Origin: Leptospira alstonii serovar Sichuan str. 79601
Lineage (GTDB): Bacteria > Spirochaetota > Leptospiria > Leptospirales > Leptospiraceae
DNA length: 20,518 bases
Assembly (NCBI RefSeq): GCF_000347175.1
Contig: NZ_ANIK01000094.1
Coordinates: 1-20,518 of the forward strand
Direction: 5' to 3'
Every line of letters starts with the position of its first letter. Positions within the stretch are counted from its first letter, which is position 1. Position numbers and translations under genes: made by a program. Below are positions 1 to 20,419 of this stretch, piece by piece. The notes under the pieces were generated by a model. It was not told where the DNA came from and did not search any database. It worked only from the letters and a program-made list of their open reading frames with translations.

Positions 1-9
1 TAAGTGCTT

Positions 10-140
10 GTCCCAAAACCTCAAAATGTGGGAACTACTACGTTTTTAAATGATGGGGAAATCTATTAAAAACCTAAATAACCGTCAAAGAGACATAATT
101 TGCGGGAACTCCTGCAAATTTTCCTTGGAGGTTTTGGGAC
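10..140. repeat. Inverted-repeat element with 13-bp perfect ends
   Basis: GTCCCAAAACCTC at 10-22 is the exact reverse complement of GAGGTTTTGGGAC at 128-140. Between the ends lies a further hairpin: AATTTGCGGG at 97-106 pairs with CCTGCAAATT at 111-120 with one wobble. The ends resemble those of the 13990-14107 element (TGTCCC...ACTCA / TGAGTTTTGGGACA), which points to a dispersed leptospiral intergenic repeat or MITE-like unit. No coding capacity of its own is evident. The right end overlaps the 3' part of the broken minus-strand gene at 74-287. Confidence 0.6.
27..116. repeat. Two copies of a short GGGAACT repeat
   Basis: TGTGGGAACTACTACG at 27-42 and TGCGGGAACTCCTGCA at 101-116 agree at 12 of 16 positions and lie in the same orientation. 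A more diverged third copy occurs at 9747-9766. The second copy is the core of a hairpin (97-120). They look like a low-level dispersed repeat; function is unknown. Confidence 0.5.
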
Positions 141-287
141 GCGCTGTAAGTAAAAAACACCAAGACCAGCGCAAACGGAGCGGCCATAAGTAGTTTGTAT
201 AGTCTTTTGATTGAAAGAGAATCTCGTCTCCTCGGATATGAGCCAGAATCATAATAACTTCTCAGGATCGTATTCTTTTGGTTTCAT
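74..287 (-). pseudogene. Frameshifted small membrane-protein gene, 3' end supplied by repeat
   Basis: An ATG at 287 opens MKPKEYDPEKLL and stops at 249-251. A +1 change of frame continues into YYDSGSYPRRRDSLSIKR, then a hydrophobic stretch (LLMAAPFALVLVFFTYSA), and stops at 74-76. The charged N-terminus, arginine/lysine-rich stretch and single membrane span read like a real bitopic membrane protein. Everything after the span (from SQNL) is encoded inside the 10-140 inverted-repeat element, so the original 3' end seems displaced or lost. A promoter-like pair (402-429) lies upstream on the same strand. The part in the shifted frame could alternatively start at ATG 187 as a 37-residue ORF, and another overlapping frame gives 55 residues (252-85) but looks less protein-like. 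The protein is not recognised, and a sequencing error is possible. Confidence 0.35.
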
Positions 288-348
288 AGATTTTCTTTCT
301 CTACCTGGTTGAATTTACGAATTCAAACCTTCATCCTCTAAATAAAAT

Positions 349-391
349 ATACCGTCAATTCACCGATTGTATAACAAGAAATCGCATTAGA
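349..391 (-). promoter_or_regulatory. Leader motif pair shared with the M4 protease gene
   Basis: On the minus strand, TCTAATGCG (391-383) is followed after 23 bases by ATTGACGGTAT (359-349). The leader of the M4 protease gene has TCTAACGCG (16764-16756) and, after 14 bases, an identical ATTGACGGTAT (16741-16731). In both places the second block is about 60-75 bases before an ATG. The role is unknown; regulator binding or a structured leader are both possible. Confidence 0.35.
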
Positions 392-401
392 AATTCCTGC
401 T

Positions 402-425
402 ATTATAAGACATCAGAATCCATAT

Positions 426-429
<4 letters not shown>
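402..429 (-). promoter_or_regulatory. Sigma-70-like promoter after the thioesterase gene
   Basis: Read on the minus strand, TTGAAT (429-424) is followed by a 16-base spacer and a perfect TATAAT (407-402). It sits across the stop codon of the thioesterase gene and points towards the broken small gene starting at 287, which would give a leader of about 105-110 bases. Confidence 0.5.
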
Positions 430-3265
<2,836 letters not shown>

Positions 3266-3269
<4 letters not shown>

Positions 3270-3879
3270 TTGAGAACGGTCCTAATTAAATTGTAGACGA
3301 TTGTTAAAAATAAAATTCCCGTCAAAAAATACGCCGAGCCGGACAAAAAGAATATTAGAATTTCCTTATCATTCCAATTCAGAATCTTTTTCAAATTTCG
3401 GACGGAAAGCGCGCAGGAAAGAAAAAACGAAATCGCGATAAAAACCGCCTGCAATGGAGAAGGTAAAATCCAAAACATTGATGACGCGCTGAATGGAATA
3501 AACGAAACCAAAAGAATATTCGCCGGAGGAAGAGTTTCCCCTTTGGTTCGATCCGCTTTTTTCATAAAGATACGAAACACGTCGAACTGAGCGACTAAAA
3601 ACAAAACCGCAGGATACATCGCGAAAGAGAAAACAACTCCGGAAAACAAATTCCAATCGCCTTCTTCGTATCGAACGAAAGAAAGAATCGAAAATACGAA
3701 ATTGGAAATGAGTTTTGCCGCAGGAGCAAAAATCCAAAGAAGAAAATGAGTTTTTAAAATTTCGGAATAACCGAAACCTTCCGTTTTTTGATAAAGATCA
3801 AAGGCGTTTTCGGGAGACTGAAAAACTTTTCGAAGAAATTCGGTTCTAACTTCGGAAAAATCTTGTTCTTTATCTACGA

Positions 3880-3883
<4 letters not shown>
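3266..3883 (-). CDS. Multi-pass membrane protein, Yip1-like
   Basis: The 205-residue protein has a ~45-residue cytoplasmic N-terminus ([20 protein letters not shown]) followed by four to five hydrophobic segments, around residues 46-70, 80-100, 122-155 and 172-200. A leader containing a phenylalanine/proline-rich segment before several spans is typical of Yip1/YIF-type bacterial membrane proteins, but the match is by eye and the family assignment is tentative. The ATG overlaps the stop of the DUF4340 gene as ATGA and its own stop overlaps the mpl start. This fixes it as an operon member between the ABC-transporter genes and mpl. No catalytic residues are apparent. Confidence 0.7.
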
Positions 3884-7768
<3,885 letters not shown>

Positions 7769-7774
7769 AGTTCT

Positions 7775-8708
<934 letters not shown>

Positions 8709-8761
8709 GTTTAAACTTGTTATCGGAAAGTTCATTACTCAGGAAGTCCGATATTGATGGA

Positions 8762-8767
8762 ATTATA
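8762..8767 (-). promoter_or_regulatory. TATAAT -10 box for the ABC/mpl/pheS operon
   Basis: On the minus strand a perfect TATAAT lies 58 bases before the ATPase ATG. The -35 region is weak: the sequence 15-17 bases further upstream reads ATCCTGCAAT, without a good TTGACA. It is the best candidate for the operon promoter. Confidence 0.45.
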
Positions 8768-8916
8768 GACCCTACTTTTGATTGCAGGATTTAGAAAAAA
8801 TAGAAAAAATTTTATGGGCTCGGGTCAATCACTTTCTCATTGAAATCGAAAATCGAAACAGCAGACCCTATAAACGGAAATGCCTTCGAATTCCGGCGGG
8901 AGTTAGCAAATGTAAA

Positions 8917-9667
8917 TCAGCGAACTTGAATGGCGGAAAGATTGGCTCCTTTGATAGGCCCTATCCAAGCATTCTGTTCTATAATTTGTTTTACCTTTTG
9001 GGAAACTAAAATTTGTCGGTCGGCGGCGCGCCCGCTTCCAAACCACTCGTTCGTAAGTACAAAATCAGGTTGGTGTTCAAATATTTCTTTTTTGAAAAGC
9101 GCCCGCTTATCCTCTTGCGGATAATTATATTTAACTTTGCCGCACCATGGACCCGCGTAATAAGTTCCTTCTGCGATTAATTCTTTTTTCAATTCATCGT
9201 CTTTGATTCTATCTTCACACAACTCCGTATTGAGATCGCCTGGAATAAGTCCGGGTATCCGGCAAATCCCCATTTTCCGGACAAAAAATACCATTCTTGA
9301 TGAGTCATATTCAATAAACCTAATAGTTCCGATTTTGAAATACGGAAGTCGTATCGTCGGTTGGAATCACATAACGATCATCTGCCAGTAGATTCGAATT
9401 TATTTTTCGCAGAGAAAGCGGACCAACGTCTTCAAGAATTCGATCTTCATAGCCTTTCATAAAATCGATTGTAAAATCTCGAATACTTTGCGGGTCGTTG
9501 AGATCGAGGGTATTCCGATCTACGTTTTCGGGCGGGCACCCTTTCCAAACAATCTTCGATCCGTCGTAAACACACCCGACTTGTCTAAAAAATTGAAACG
9601 GTTTTGCAGGGGTCGCCTTAGAAAGGCGCTCTTGAAAATCCTTCTCCGTCATTCGATTTGTTTTCAT
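8917..9667 (-). pseudogene. Frameshifted gene of unknown function, two ORF halves
   Basis: The first half (9667 to 9320, 115 residues, starting MKTNRMTEKDFQ) ends abruptly in TSVFQNRNY. The other frame is open from about 9366 and continues as LPYFKIGTIRFIEYDSSR and then MVFFVRKMGICRIPG to a stop at 8917-8919. Joining the frames between about 9330 and 9366 gives one protein of roughly 240 residues, so a single-base indel (or a sequencing error) is the simplest reading. The last ~45 residues (TNEWFGSGRAADRQILVS, then KGANLSAIQV) resemble the 'adopted iseklkqii... gikf' ends of Imm11/DUF1629 and CXXCG-type proteins, some of which are toxin immunity proteins; this is a weak by-eye likeness. No toxin gene is adjacent. 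It is oriented like the downstream ABC operon but separated from it by 212 bases. Confidence 0.55.
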
Positions 9668-9746
9668 CCATTAAAACCCCGGCTTAAAAAGATAACAATC
9701 TGCATCCATATATGAACGCAACGCGAGTTCTTGAAAATAAAAAAGA

Positions 9747-9766
9747 ATTGCGGAACCTCCTGTAAA
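9747..9766. repeat. Diverged copy of the GGGAACTCCT repeat
   Basis: ATTGCGGAACCTCCTGTAAA here aligns with ATTTGCGGGAACTCCTGCAAA at 98-118, with two one-base gaps and one added base plus a C/T change. It lies in the leader of the acyltransferase gene, about 40 bases before its ATG, and can form the same small hairpin (TTGCGG / CTGTAA is imperfect). Confidence 0.35.
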
Positions 9767-9806
9767 ACGAGATTCATCCTTAAACACCTAAGGAAAAACA
9801 AAGTTC

Positions 9807-10964
<1,158 letters not shown>

Positions 10965-10997
10965 AAAACGGAATATCTTCGATTCTAAAGCGGCTTT

Positions 10998-11028
10998 ACC
11001 CGTTTCGGAAACATCTTCCGAAATGGGT
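10998..11028 (+). terminator. Strong hairpin after the acyltransferase gene
   Basis: ACCCGTTTCGGAA (10998-11010) pairs with TTCCGAAATGGGT (11016-11028), giving 13 base pairs with one G-T wobble and a 5-base loop, 34 bases after the acyltransferase stop. Only TTT follows before C/G bases, so it is a poor intrinsic terminator. It could instead attenuate, or protect the upstream mRNA's 3' end. Confidence 0.5.
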
Positions 11029-11030
11029 TT

Positions 11031-11065
11031 CCGGTCTTCTTTCCCTCAAAAGACCGGAGGGAGAA
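11031..11065 (+). promoter_or_regulatory. Mutually exclusive hairpins covering the DUF2779 SD
   Basis: CCGGTCTT (11031-11038) pairs with AAGACCGG (11050-11057). The loop of that stem carries TCCCTC (11042-11047), the exact complement of GAGGGA (11057-11062), which is the Shine-Dalgarno of the DUF2779 gene. The two pairings cannot form fully together, as they share the 11057 base and the loop would be strained, so the leader could switch between an SD-exposed and an SD-hidden form. The SD core GGAGG is at 11056-11060, five bases before the proposed ATT start. Confidence 0.4.
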
Positions 11066-12529
<1,464 letters not shown>

Positions 12530-12553
12530 TCGTAGTTATTTTAAAGAATTCTT

Positions 12554-13177
12554 ATGAACTCACCGATCCTTTCCTTCCAATCTTCTGGAAATAATTTTCC
12601 TGCTTCTGAAATCATCGACTTAGAATTTAAAATTCGTTTTGAAAATCGAACGGACGAACCGATAGAAATCTATCCGAAGATCGCCGCCTTTCCTAAGACG
12701 ATCGGTTGGGGTTGTCCGAATTTCGAAATGGAAATAGAAGACGCAAAAACCCAAGAGCTGCGCTCTTACTATGGCCCGCCCGCTCAACCGCCCACGCAAA
12801 ACGATTACAAAAAAAATCTTAACCTCTTACTTTCGGGAGAATTTTTTGAACGCACCGTATCAGCGTGTTGGATTCCGAATTCTAAAATTCCAAAACGTTC
12901 CCTTTCCAAAGAACTCTTGGATCCGGAAGGATATGACGGAATCGATGAATCTCTTTTTAAAAAATCATCAATGCTCGTACTCAATCGAAATCGTTCTGAA
13001 ATCGTTTCGGAGTTGAAACTGAGAGAGGATTTTTTACGACCGAACCATCTGATTCTTTTTCCAGGCTCCGGAGAATATAAGTTCTTTCTTACTTACTATC
13101 AAAACTCTTGGGTGGATTTTAAACCGAAACGATCTTTGAATCTGAAATCGGAACAAGGAATCTTCCTCGTTGAATGA
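12554..13177 (+). CDS. Conserved-looking hypothetical protein, 207 aa
   Basis: I do not recognise this protein. It has 207 residues, no signal peptide and no membrane span. The opening IIDLEFKIRFENRTDEPIEI (about 20-39) has the alternating pattern of an immunoglobulin-like or beta-sandwich fold, and the end GSGEYKFFLTYYQNSW (172-187) fits a final strand pair of such a domain. Cysteines are at GWGCPN and SACWIP. It starts 24 bases after the DUF2779 stop with only a weak SD (AAAGAA), so it may be read through from the gene before. Codon use and composition look like the neighbours. A cytoplasmic location is inferred from the lack of an export signal. Confidence 0.75.
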   Translation: MNSPILSFQSSGNNFPASEIIDLEFKIRFENRTDEPIEIYPKIAAFPKTIGWGCPNFEMEIEDAKTQELRSYYGPPAQPPTQNDYKKNLNLLLSGEFFERTVSACWIPNSKIPKRSLSKELLDPEGYDGIDESLFKKSSMLVLNRNRSEIVSELKLREDFLRPNHLILFPGSGEYKFFLTYYQNSWVDFKPKRSLNLKSEQGIFLVE

Positions 13178-13246
13178 GCGATTTCGAGATTTTTATTCGA
13201 ATGAAAATCTTTTCGATCTATTTTTGGCAATTTTTTATTTCTTCGA

Positions 13247-13274
13247 TTGAAATCTAAAATAATTCGTCTATTCT
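13247..13274 (+). promoter_or_regulatory. Possible promoter of the exported-protein gene
   Basis: TTGAAA (13247-13252), a 16-base AT-rich spacer and TATTCT (13269-13274) lie 46 bases before the ATG at 13321. Confidence 0.4.
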
Positions 13275-13320
13275 TTCTCGTTACGGAATTCCTTTCCGAA
13301 AATTTGTTTTGGAGAAATTC

Positions 13321-13965
13321 ATGAAAAGACATTTAGCGTTTTGTTTGACGATTGCTTTATTTGCAACTGTACTTTATTCGGAAGCTCCCGTCCCTCCAAG
13401 TGAAGAAAAAGCGAAAGCCGATTTGCATTCCTATTGGAATAAAAAATACAAAGGTGAAACGATCGAGTCCGTGGAAAGCGGAGGCGAGCCGGTCATCCTT
13501 GAAAAAACCGACGCCAAGGGAAAGGTCGTCGAGACGAAATATAAAATTCCTTTTATCGTAGTTTCTAAAAAAGGAAGCGCCAAAACAAAGTACGAGGCGG
13601 GCGCGAACTACATTCTCAGTAAATCCAATCAGTGGAATTTTTCGGAAGTAGGCATCGGTAACGTTGAAAAATTAGCAGGTGGGGAACAATCCGCTCCGGC
13701 TAAACCGAAGGTTAAGGAGATCATCCTCAAAGCGCTTAACGATAAGTACACGGGTGAATATACTTTTTCCGATTTGAAAATCGACGATGGAGAATTCGGT
13801 AGCTCCGGAGAAAGATTTTGGTATCGATATCAAGGAGATATGAAACGTAAGGCGACCGACGGTTCTGCGAACACTTGCAGCGATTCGGATTTTACGATTC
13901 AAAAACTGAATCCCAGCTCTGACTGGACCGTTGACATTACGTCCCTCGGGAGAGGCTGTTATTAA
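13321..13965 (+). CDS. Exported protein with two related halves
   Basis: ATG 13321 is preceded by GGAG six bases upstream and is chosen over the in-frame TTG at 13309. The 214-residue product has a signal peptide (MKRHLAFCLTIALFATVLYS, 1-20) with a likely signal peptidase I cut near residue 20-22. No lipobox cysteine is present, so it is probably periplasmic or secreted. Residues 28-115 and 128-214 look like diverged copies of one domain: YWNKKYKGETIESVESG aligns with ALNDKYTGEYTFSDLKI, and YILSKSNQWNFSEVGIG aligns with FTIQKLNPSSDWTVDIT. The second half has two cysteines (186, 213) that could form a disulfide. The family is not recognised. The gene has its own possible promoter and converges on the M4 protease gene. 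Confidence 0.8.
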   Translation: MKRHLAFCLTIALFATVLYSEAPVPPSEEKAKADLHSYWNKKYKGETIESVESGGEPVILEKTDAKGKVVETKYKIPFIVVSKKGSAKTKYEAGANYILSKSNQWNFSEVGIGNVEKLAGGEQSAPAKPKVKEIILKALNDKYTGEYTFSDLKIDDGEFGSSGERFWYRYQGDMKRKATDGSANTCSDSDFTIQKLNPSSDWTVDITSLGRGCY

Positions 13966-13989
13966 CTTAACGCGAGTCGGCATAAGCCC

Positions 13990-14107
13990 TGTCCCGTAAA
14001 AACTCATCGTCTCCGCTCTTTATGAAGCGATCGAGGAAACTCAACACTTCGTTTCCTGAACGACGATCCGTAAAAAGGCGTTCGGGCACGAAGTGAGTTT
14101 TGGGACA
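13990..14107. repeat. Second inverted-repeat element, nested arms
   Basis: TGTCCCGTAAAAACTCA (13990-14006) faces TGAGTTTTGGGACA (14094-14107), the outer arms differing only by three extra bases on the left. Inside, ATCGTC (14006-14011) pairs with GACGAT (14062-14067) and AGGAAAC (14034-14040) with GTTTCCT (14051-14057). The outer TGTCCC...AAAAC ends match those of the element at 10-140. The 303-base gap between the convergent genes (13966-14268) holds this element and the terminator at 14206-14243, and I see no gene in it. Confidence 0.5.
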
Positions 14108-14205
14108 CGTTATATACAATGCGAAAGCGATCGTAGTATTCTGTTTCGATCCATAGCGAGAACCGTTGAGTTCAAGCCAATATTTCTTACATCAAAACTC
14201 ACGTT

Positions 14206-14243
14206 AAAAAAAATCGGCCCCATGCCTGCATCCGAACCGATTT
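14206..14243 (-). terminator. Likely terminator of the M4 protease gene
   Basis: Read on the minus strand, AAATCGG (14243-14237) pairs with CCGATTT (14217-14211) around a ~19-base loop that can itself fold through GCAT/ATGC, and is followed by a run of eight T (14213-14206). It lies 26 bases after the protease stop codon. Confidence 0.55.
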
Positions 14244-14268
14244 GAAATTTCCCTTGTTGAATTAGATT

Positions 14269-16659
14269 CTAAAGACTGAATTGACTTATAGTAATCGTAT
14301 AATCCTCAACTTCCCCTTCGCCAAAGGACTCGTCCGCACGCGGATATGTTTCCGAACCGAGGGCTGCCTTCATAGAAACCCTCATCTTCGTATCTCCGGT
14401 GAGTGCGCTCGCTGGAATCACAATCGATTTTTGTAATGTTCCACCATAGGAGGAGTAAACAGAATCCTGAACTACAATTTCCGAAGAATCAAAACTACCG
14501 TCACGATTGAAATCGATCCACACTCTCCATCGATGGGTTCTCGACGGAATACTTATGGAACCTTCGCTCGATAATACGATATTGTACGTAAATCCTTTTA
14601 ACACCGTCGGGTGCAGATACGTGTTATCTTTGTATCCGCAATCGTTTCCGGAATTTTTCTCTACGTTGGAAAGTTTTACGGAAGTGATAAAATGTTGCGG
14701 TTTGAGCCCTCCCTCCCCTCCTCGGGAATTCGTTTGTGCGGGAACACCTACCGCGTCCCAGGCGTCGATCGTGTTTTTGACTTCCGAAGAGAATTTCCCA
14801 AATAAGAACTTGGAGGCGAGAATGGCTGCACTTCTTGCTGTTTTATATCCCGACGTAGGAGAAAGATAATGGAGTGCAGAATAGGCGATTTTCTCGGCTT
14901 TTTCTATATTAATCCCCGAAACGTTATATTCACACCAATGATCATTGATTCCTTGTTTTCCTTTGGAAAGGATATAAAACCAGTGGCTCAAAACAAGACT
15001 GTTCGTATGTGGTTCGTTGTTTTCAAAGTCCCAAAGATTTCCATAGTATGTATTTGGTCCTGGATGCAGTACTGTGTTAGACTTCGGATTTTCCGCAGAA
15101 CGCATTCCTCCCCCTGGAACCGTTTCATCCGCTACTAACCAAACGTTCTTTTGCATTCCTAGAGTTTTGTTTACATAATTATTCACACCAATGTTCCAAA
15201 TATCACTGAATCCTTCATTGAGAGCTCCAGGCTCAGGATCATAATTGAAACCTGCAATGTCCCCATTTACACCGTGCCCAAATTCATGAGAAGTCACATC
15301 CAAAGAAGTAAAATCTTCATATGTAGGGTCTAAAATAATAGCTACATCAAAACTTTTACATATACTACTGTTGTGAGGACAATATATATAATATATTTCT
15401 TCCGTAACAGGGTCCCAAAATGCGTTATTGGCTGCAAACATATCAAAGTAATGCACGTTATTCACTACCTTGCTATTATTTCCATCATAACTCAAATGAT
15501 TGTGAATGGAATCGAAGTAGTCATAGGTCATTTCGATTCCCCAATGAGCATCCAACAACGCATCATGATTATAATCGTCATGATATTCAAATTTTGACCA
15601 ACCGTTGCTAGTATCAATAATTGGAACATTCAAAAGTTGAAATGTATCTTCAGACTCTGGTACAAATTCCCAAGAATACGTAACAATTCCGTTACCTCTT
15701 GAATAATCCTTAAGTTCATAATGATTCGCTTTCCCCGCCGTCCAAGTTGTAATCGGTTTCACTCCGCTAAAACGAGTCGACGCGGATCCCTGTTTGATAC
15801 AGGGGGTTTTATCCGGAAAACAAATACCGTAATTCGTCTCCGGTGGGGGTTGTGGAGTCGTCGGAACCGGATTTCCTCCGGCTTCGTATCTTCGAGCGTC
15901 TTTACTGGATAAAATCTCACCGGAGTTAGAATCCACATAAATGTATTTAGAAGCAGGCGGTTCGATCGCCGAAATCCCGAACTTATACGCCAATCGAAAC
16001 TCTTTTTGAGAATTCGATTTGGCCACAGAATGCTGATAAACCAAAAGTTCTCCCTTCGGGAAATAAGTTGCCTTTGAATCATTTCTTTTCGTTTTCAAGG
16101 CTTGTTCTCTTTCCGGAGATTCCCAAATATATTTCCTTGCTCCAAAATGTTTGAGCGCTTTCGTAAGCGCTTCTACTTCAGACAATTTAGAAGAAGAATT
16201 CAAACTCTCCGGAACTTGATAAAATTCACCCATCATAGATTCGATCGTATTCTCTTTTGAGATTACTGTATAAATTCCATTTTCAACTTTAATTCCTTTG
16301 TATTTTTGTTGAAACCGATCGTGATCATAAGCGCCTATTCGATTCGAACGCAAAAAAACCGGTTCTGAATTTAAAGGTAATTGCAAATACGTTTTTAAAA
16401 CTTCAGGAGCCTGTTTCCGAGCATAAGGAACAAGATCCGAATTAAACTTTGCAAGTGTAATCGAACCGTCAGACGTATATACCCTCTCCGAAATTGCTCT
16501 GGTATCCGCTTTGACTGGATTTAAAATTCCAAACCAAGATTCTATCCCGGTTCCTTGTTTATTATCATTACAAGAAAATAAAAATAAAATCGCAATGATG
16601 GAAATACCAGTGAGTATTTTTTTTCTTGAATCGATTCCAAACCACTTAAAATGTTTCAT
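14269..16659 (-). CDS. Thermolysin-like M4 metalloprotease lipoprotein
   Basis: Start ATG 16659 has GGAAGAGAG upstream and opens directly into a lipoprotein signal (ILFLFSC, lipidated Cys30); the frame is open to 16896 but that part is leader. The 796-residue protein has a pro-region with FTP/PepSY-like features (about 60-255), ending in YVDSNSGEILSSKDARR, then the M4 catalytic domain. Zinc and catalytic residues are in HEFGHGVN (His458, Glu459, His462) and GALNEGFSD (Glu482), with His551 in NEPHTNS. A C-terminal GEVED domain (about 685-790) carries a calcium-type loop DFNRDGSFDSSE (716-727) and GEGEVEDYTI. Secreted M4 proteases of pathogenic Leptospira are linked to cleavage of host complement and matrix proteins; here a surface-anchored role is inferred. 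Only one copy is present in the window. Confidence 0.93.
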   Translation of the reverse strand: MKHFKWFGIDSRKKILTGISIIAILFLFSCNDNKQGTGIESWFGILNPVKADTRAISERVYTSDGSITLAKFNSDLVPYARKQAPEVLKTYLQLPLNSEPVFLRSNRIGAYDHDRFQQKYKGIKVENGIYTVISKENTIESMMGEFYQVPESLNSSSKLSEVEALTKALKHFGARKYIWESPEREQALKTKRNDSKATYFPKGELLVYQHSVAKSNSQKEFRLAYKFGISAIEPPASKYIYVDSNSGEILSSKDARRYEAGGNPVPTTPQPPPETNYGICFPDKTPCIKQGSASTRFSGVKPITTWTAGKANHYELKDYSRGNGIVTYSWEFVPESEDTFQLLNVPIIDTSNGWSKFEYHDDYNHDALLDAHWGIEMTYDYFDSIHNHLSYDGNNSKVVNNVHYFDMFAANNAFWDPVTEEIYYIYCPHNSSICKSFDVAIILDPTYEDFTSLDVTSHEFGHGVNGDIAGFNYDPEPGALNEGFSDIWNIGVNNYVNKTLGMQKNVWLVADETVPGGGMRSAENPKSNTVLHPGPNTYYGNLWDFENNEPHTNSLVLSHWFYILSKGKQGINDHWCEYNVSGINIEKAEKIAYSALHYLSPTSGYKTARSAAILASKFLFGKFSSEVKNTIDAWDAVGVPAQTNSRGGEGGLKPQHFITSVKLSNVEKNSGNDCGYKDNTYLHPTVLKGFTYNIVLSSEGSISIPSRTHRWRVWIDFNRDGSFDSSEIVVQDSVYSSYGGTLQKSIVIPASALTGDTKMRVSMKAALGSETYPRADESFGEGEVEDYTITISQFSL

Positions 16660-16730
16660 ACACTTTCTCTCTTCCTGTCCTATTTTACTTTTTATAAGAA
16701 AATCTCCATTACTGATCCCTATAAAATAAA

Positions 16731-16791
16731 ATACCGTCAATTTGAGCACAAATTCCGCGTTAGACGCAGAATTTTGAACACCGTATTTATA
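16731..16791 (-). promoter_or_regulatory. M4 protease leader: -10, palindrome, TTGACGG box
   Basis: In minus-strand order there is TATAAA (16791-16786), a 25-bp near-palindrome AAATTCTGCGT-CTA-ACGCGGAATTT (16774-16750, 11-base arms, one mismatch), and ATTGACGGTAT (16741-16731), which ends 71 bases before the ATG. The palindrome could be an operator or an RNA hairpin. No good -35 is seen before the TATAAA, and no convincing -10 at the right distance after TTGACG, so the transcription start is uncertain. Confidence 0.4.
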
Positions 16792-17528
<737 letters not shown>

Positions 17529-17540
17529 TTCAGTGTATTC

Positions 17541-19234
<1,694 letters not shown>

Positions 19235-19243
19235 GGAAAAAAA

Positions 19244-19657
<414 letters not shown>

Positions 19658-19666
19658 GACGTTTTC

Positions 19667-19701
19667 GGGCCTGGCAATCGTTAGGCCCATTCGTATTTTT
19701 T
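19667..19701 (+). terminator. Rho-independent terminator after ndk
   Basis: GGGCCT (19667-19672) pairs with AGGCCC (19683-19688) around a 10-base loop, followed by ATTCGTATTTTTT. It lies nine bases past the ndk stop and ends the argG operon. Confidence 0.7.
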
Positions 19702-19822
19702 CGGAATTTCTACGACGATGAATTTTGAATTCAGTTTAAAATATTTTAAAATTAATCGATTTTTTAGTTGTACTTTTTGGAAAGAAATTATTAATTATTT
19801 TCTTAATTCAGTTATAAAACGA

Positions 19823-20028
<206 letters not shown>

Positions 20029-20113
20029 TTCCGTCTAATAATCTCTTTTAACTTTCGTTTATAAGCCGCATTTTTCCTTCCCGATTCGAATTTCCACCTA
20101 CCTCCGGCTATCT

Positions 20114-20133
20114 CGCTTCCTGAACTGCGATCC
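20114..20133 (+). repeat. Repeat module shared with 14050-14069
   Basis: CGCTTCCTGAACTGCGATCC here matches CGTTTCCTGAACGACGATCC at 14050-14069 at 17 of 20 positions. GGCATAAGC also occurs beside both (13979-13987 and 20141-20149), but in the other order relative to this block. Confidence 0.5.
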
Positions 20134-20163
20134 TTAGAGTGGCATAAGCGACCCCACAAGTTA

Positions 20164-20419
<256 letters not shown>

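Noticed and set aside
8782..9009. 75-codon plus-strand frame before the frameshifted gene
   Set aside because: Its second half is antisense to the 8917-9667 gene and its first half has no protein-like pattern or SD.
13309..13320. TTG start four codons before the exported protein ATG
   Set aside because: The GGAG Shine-Dalgarno lies between the TTG and the ATG, correctly spaced only for the ATG.
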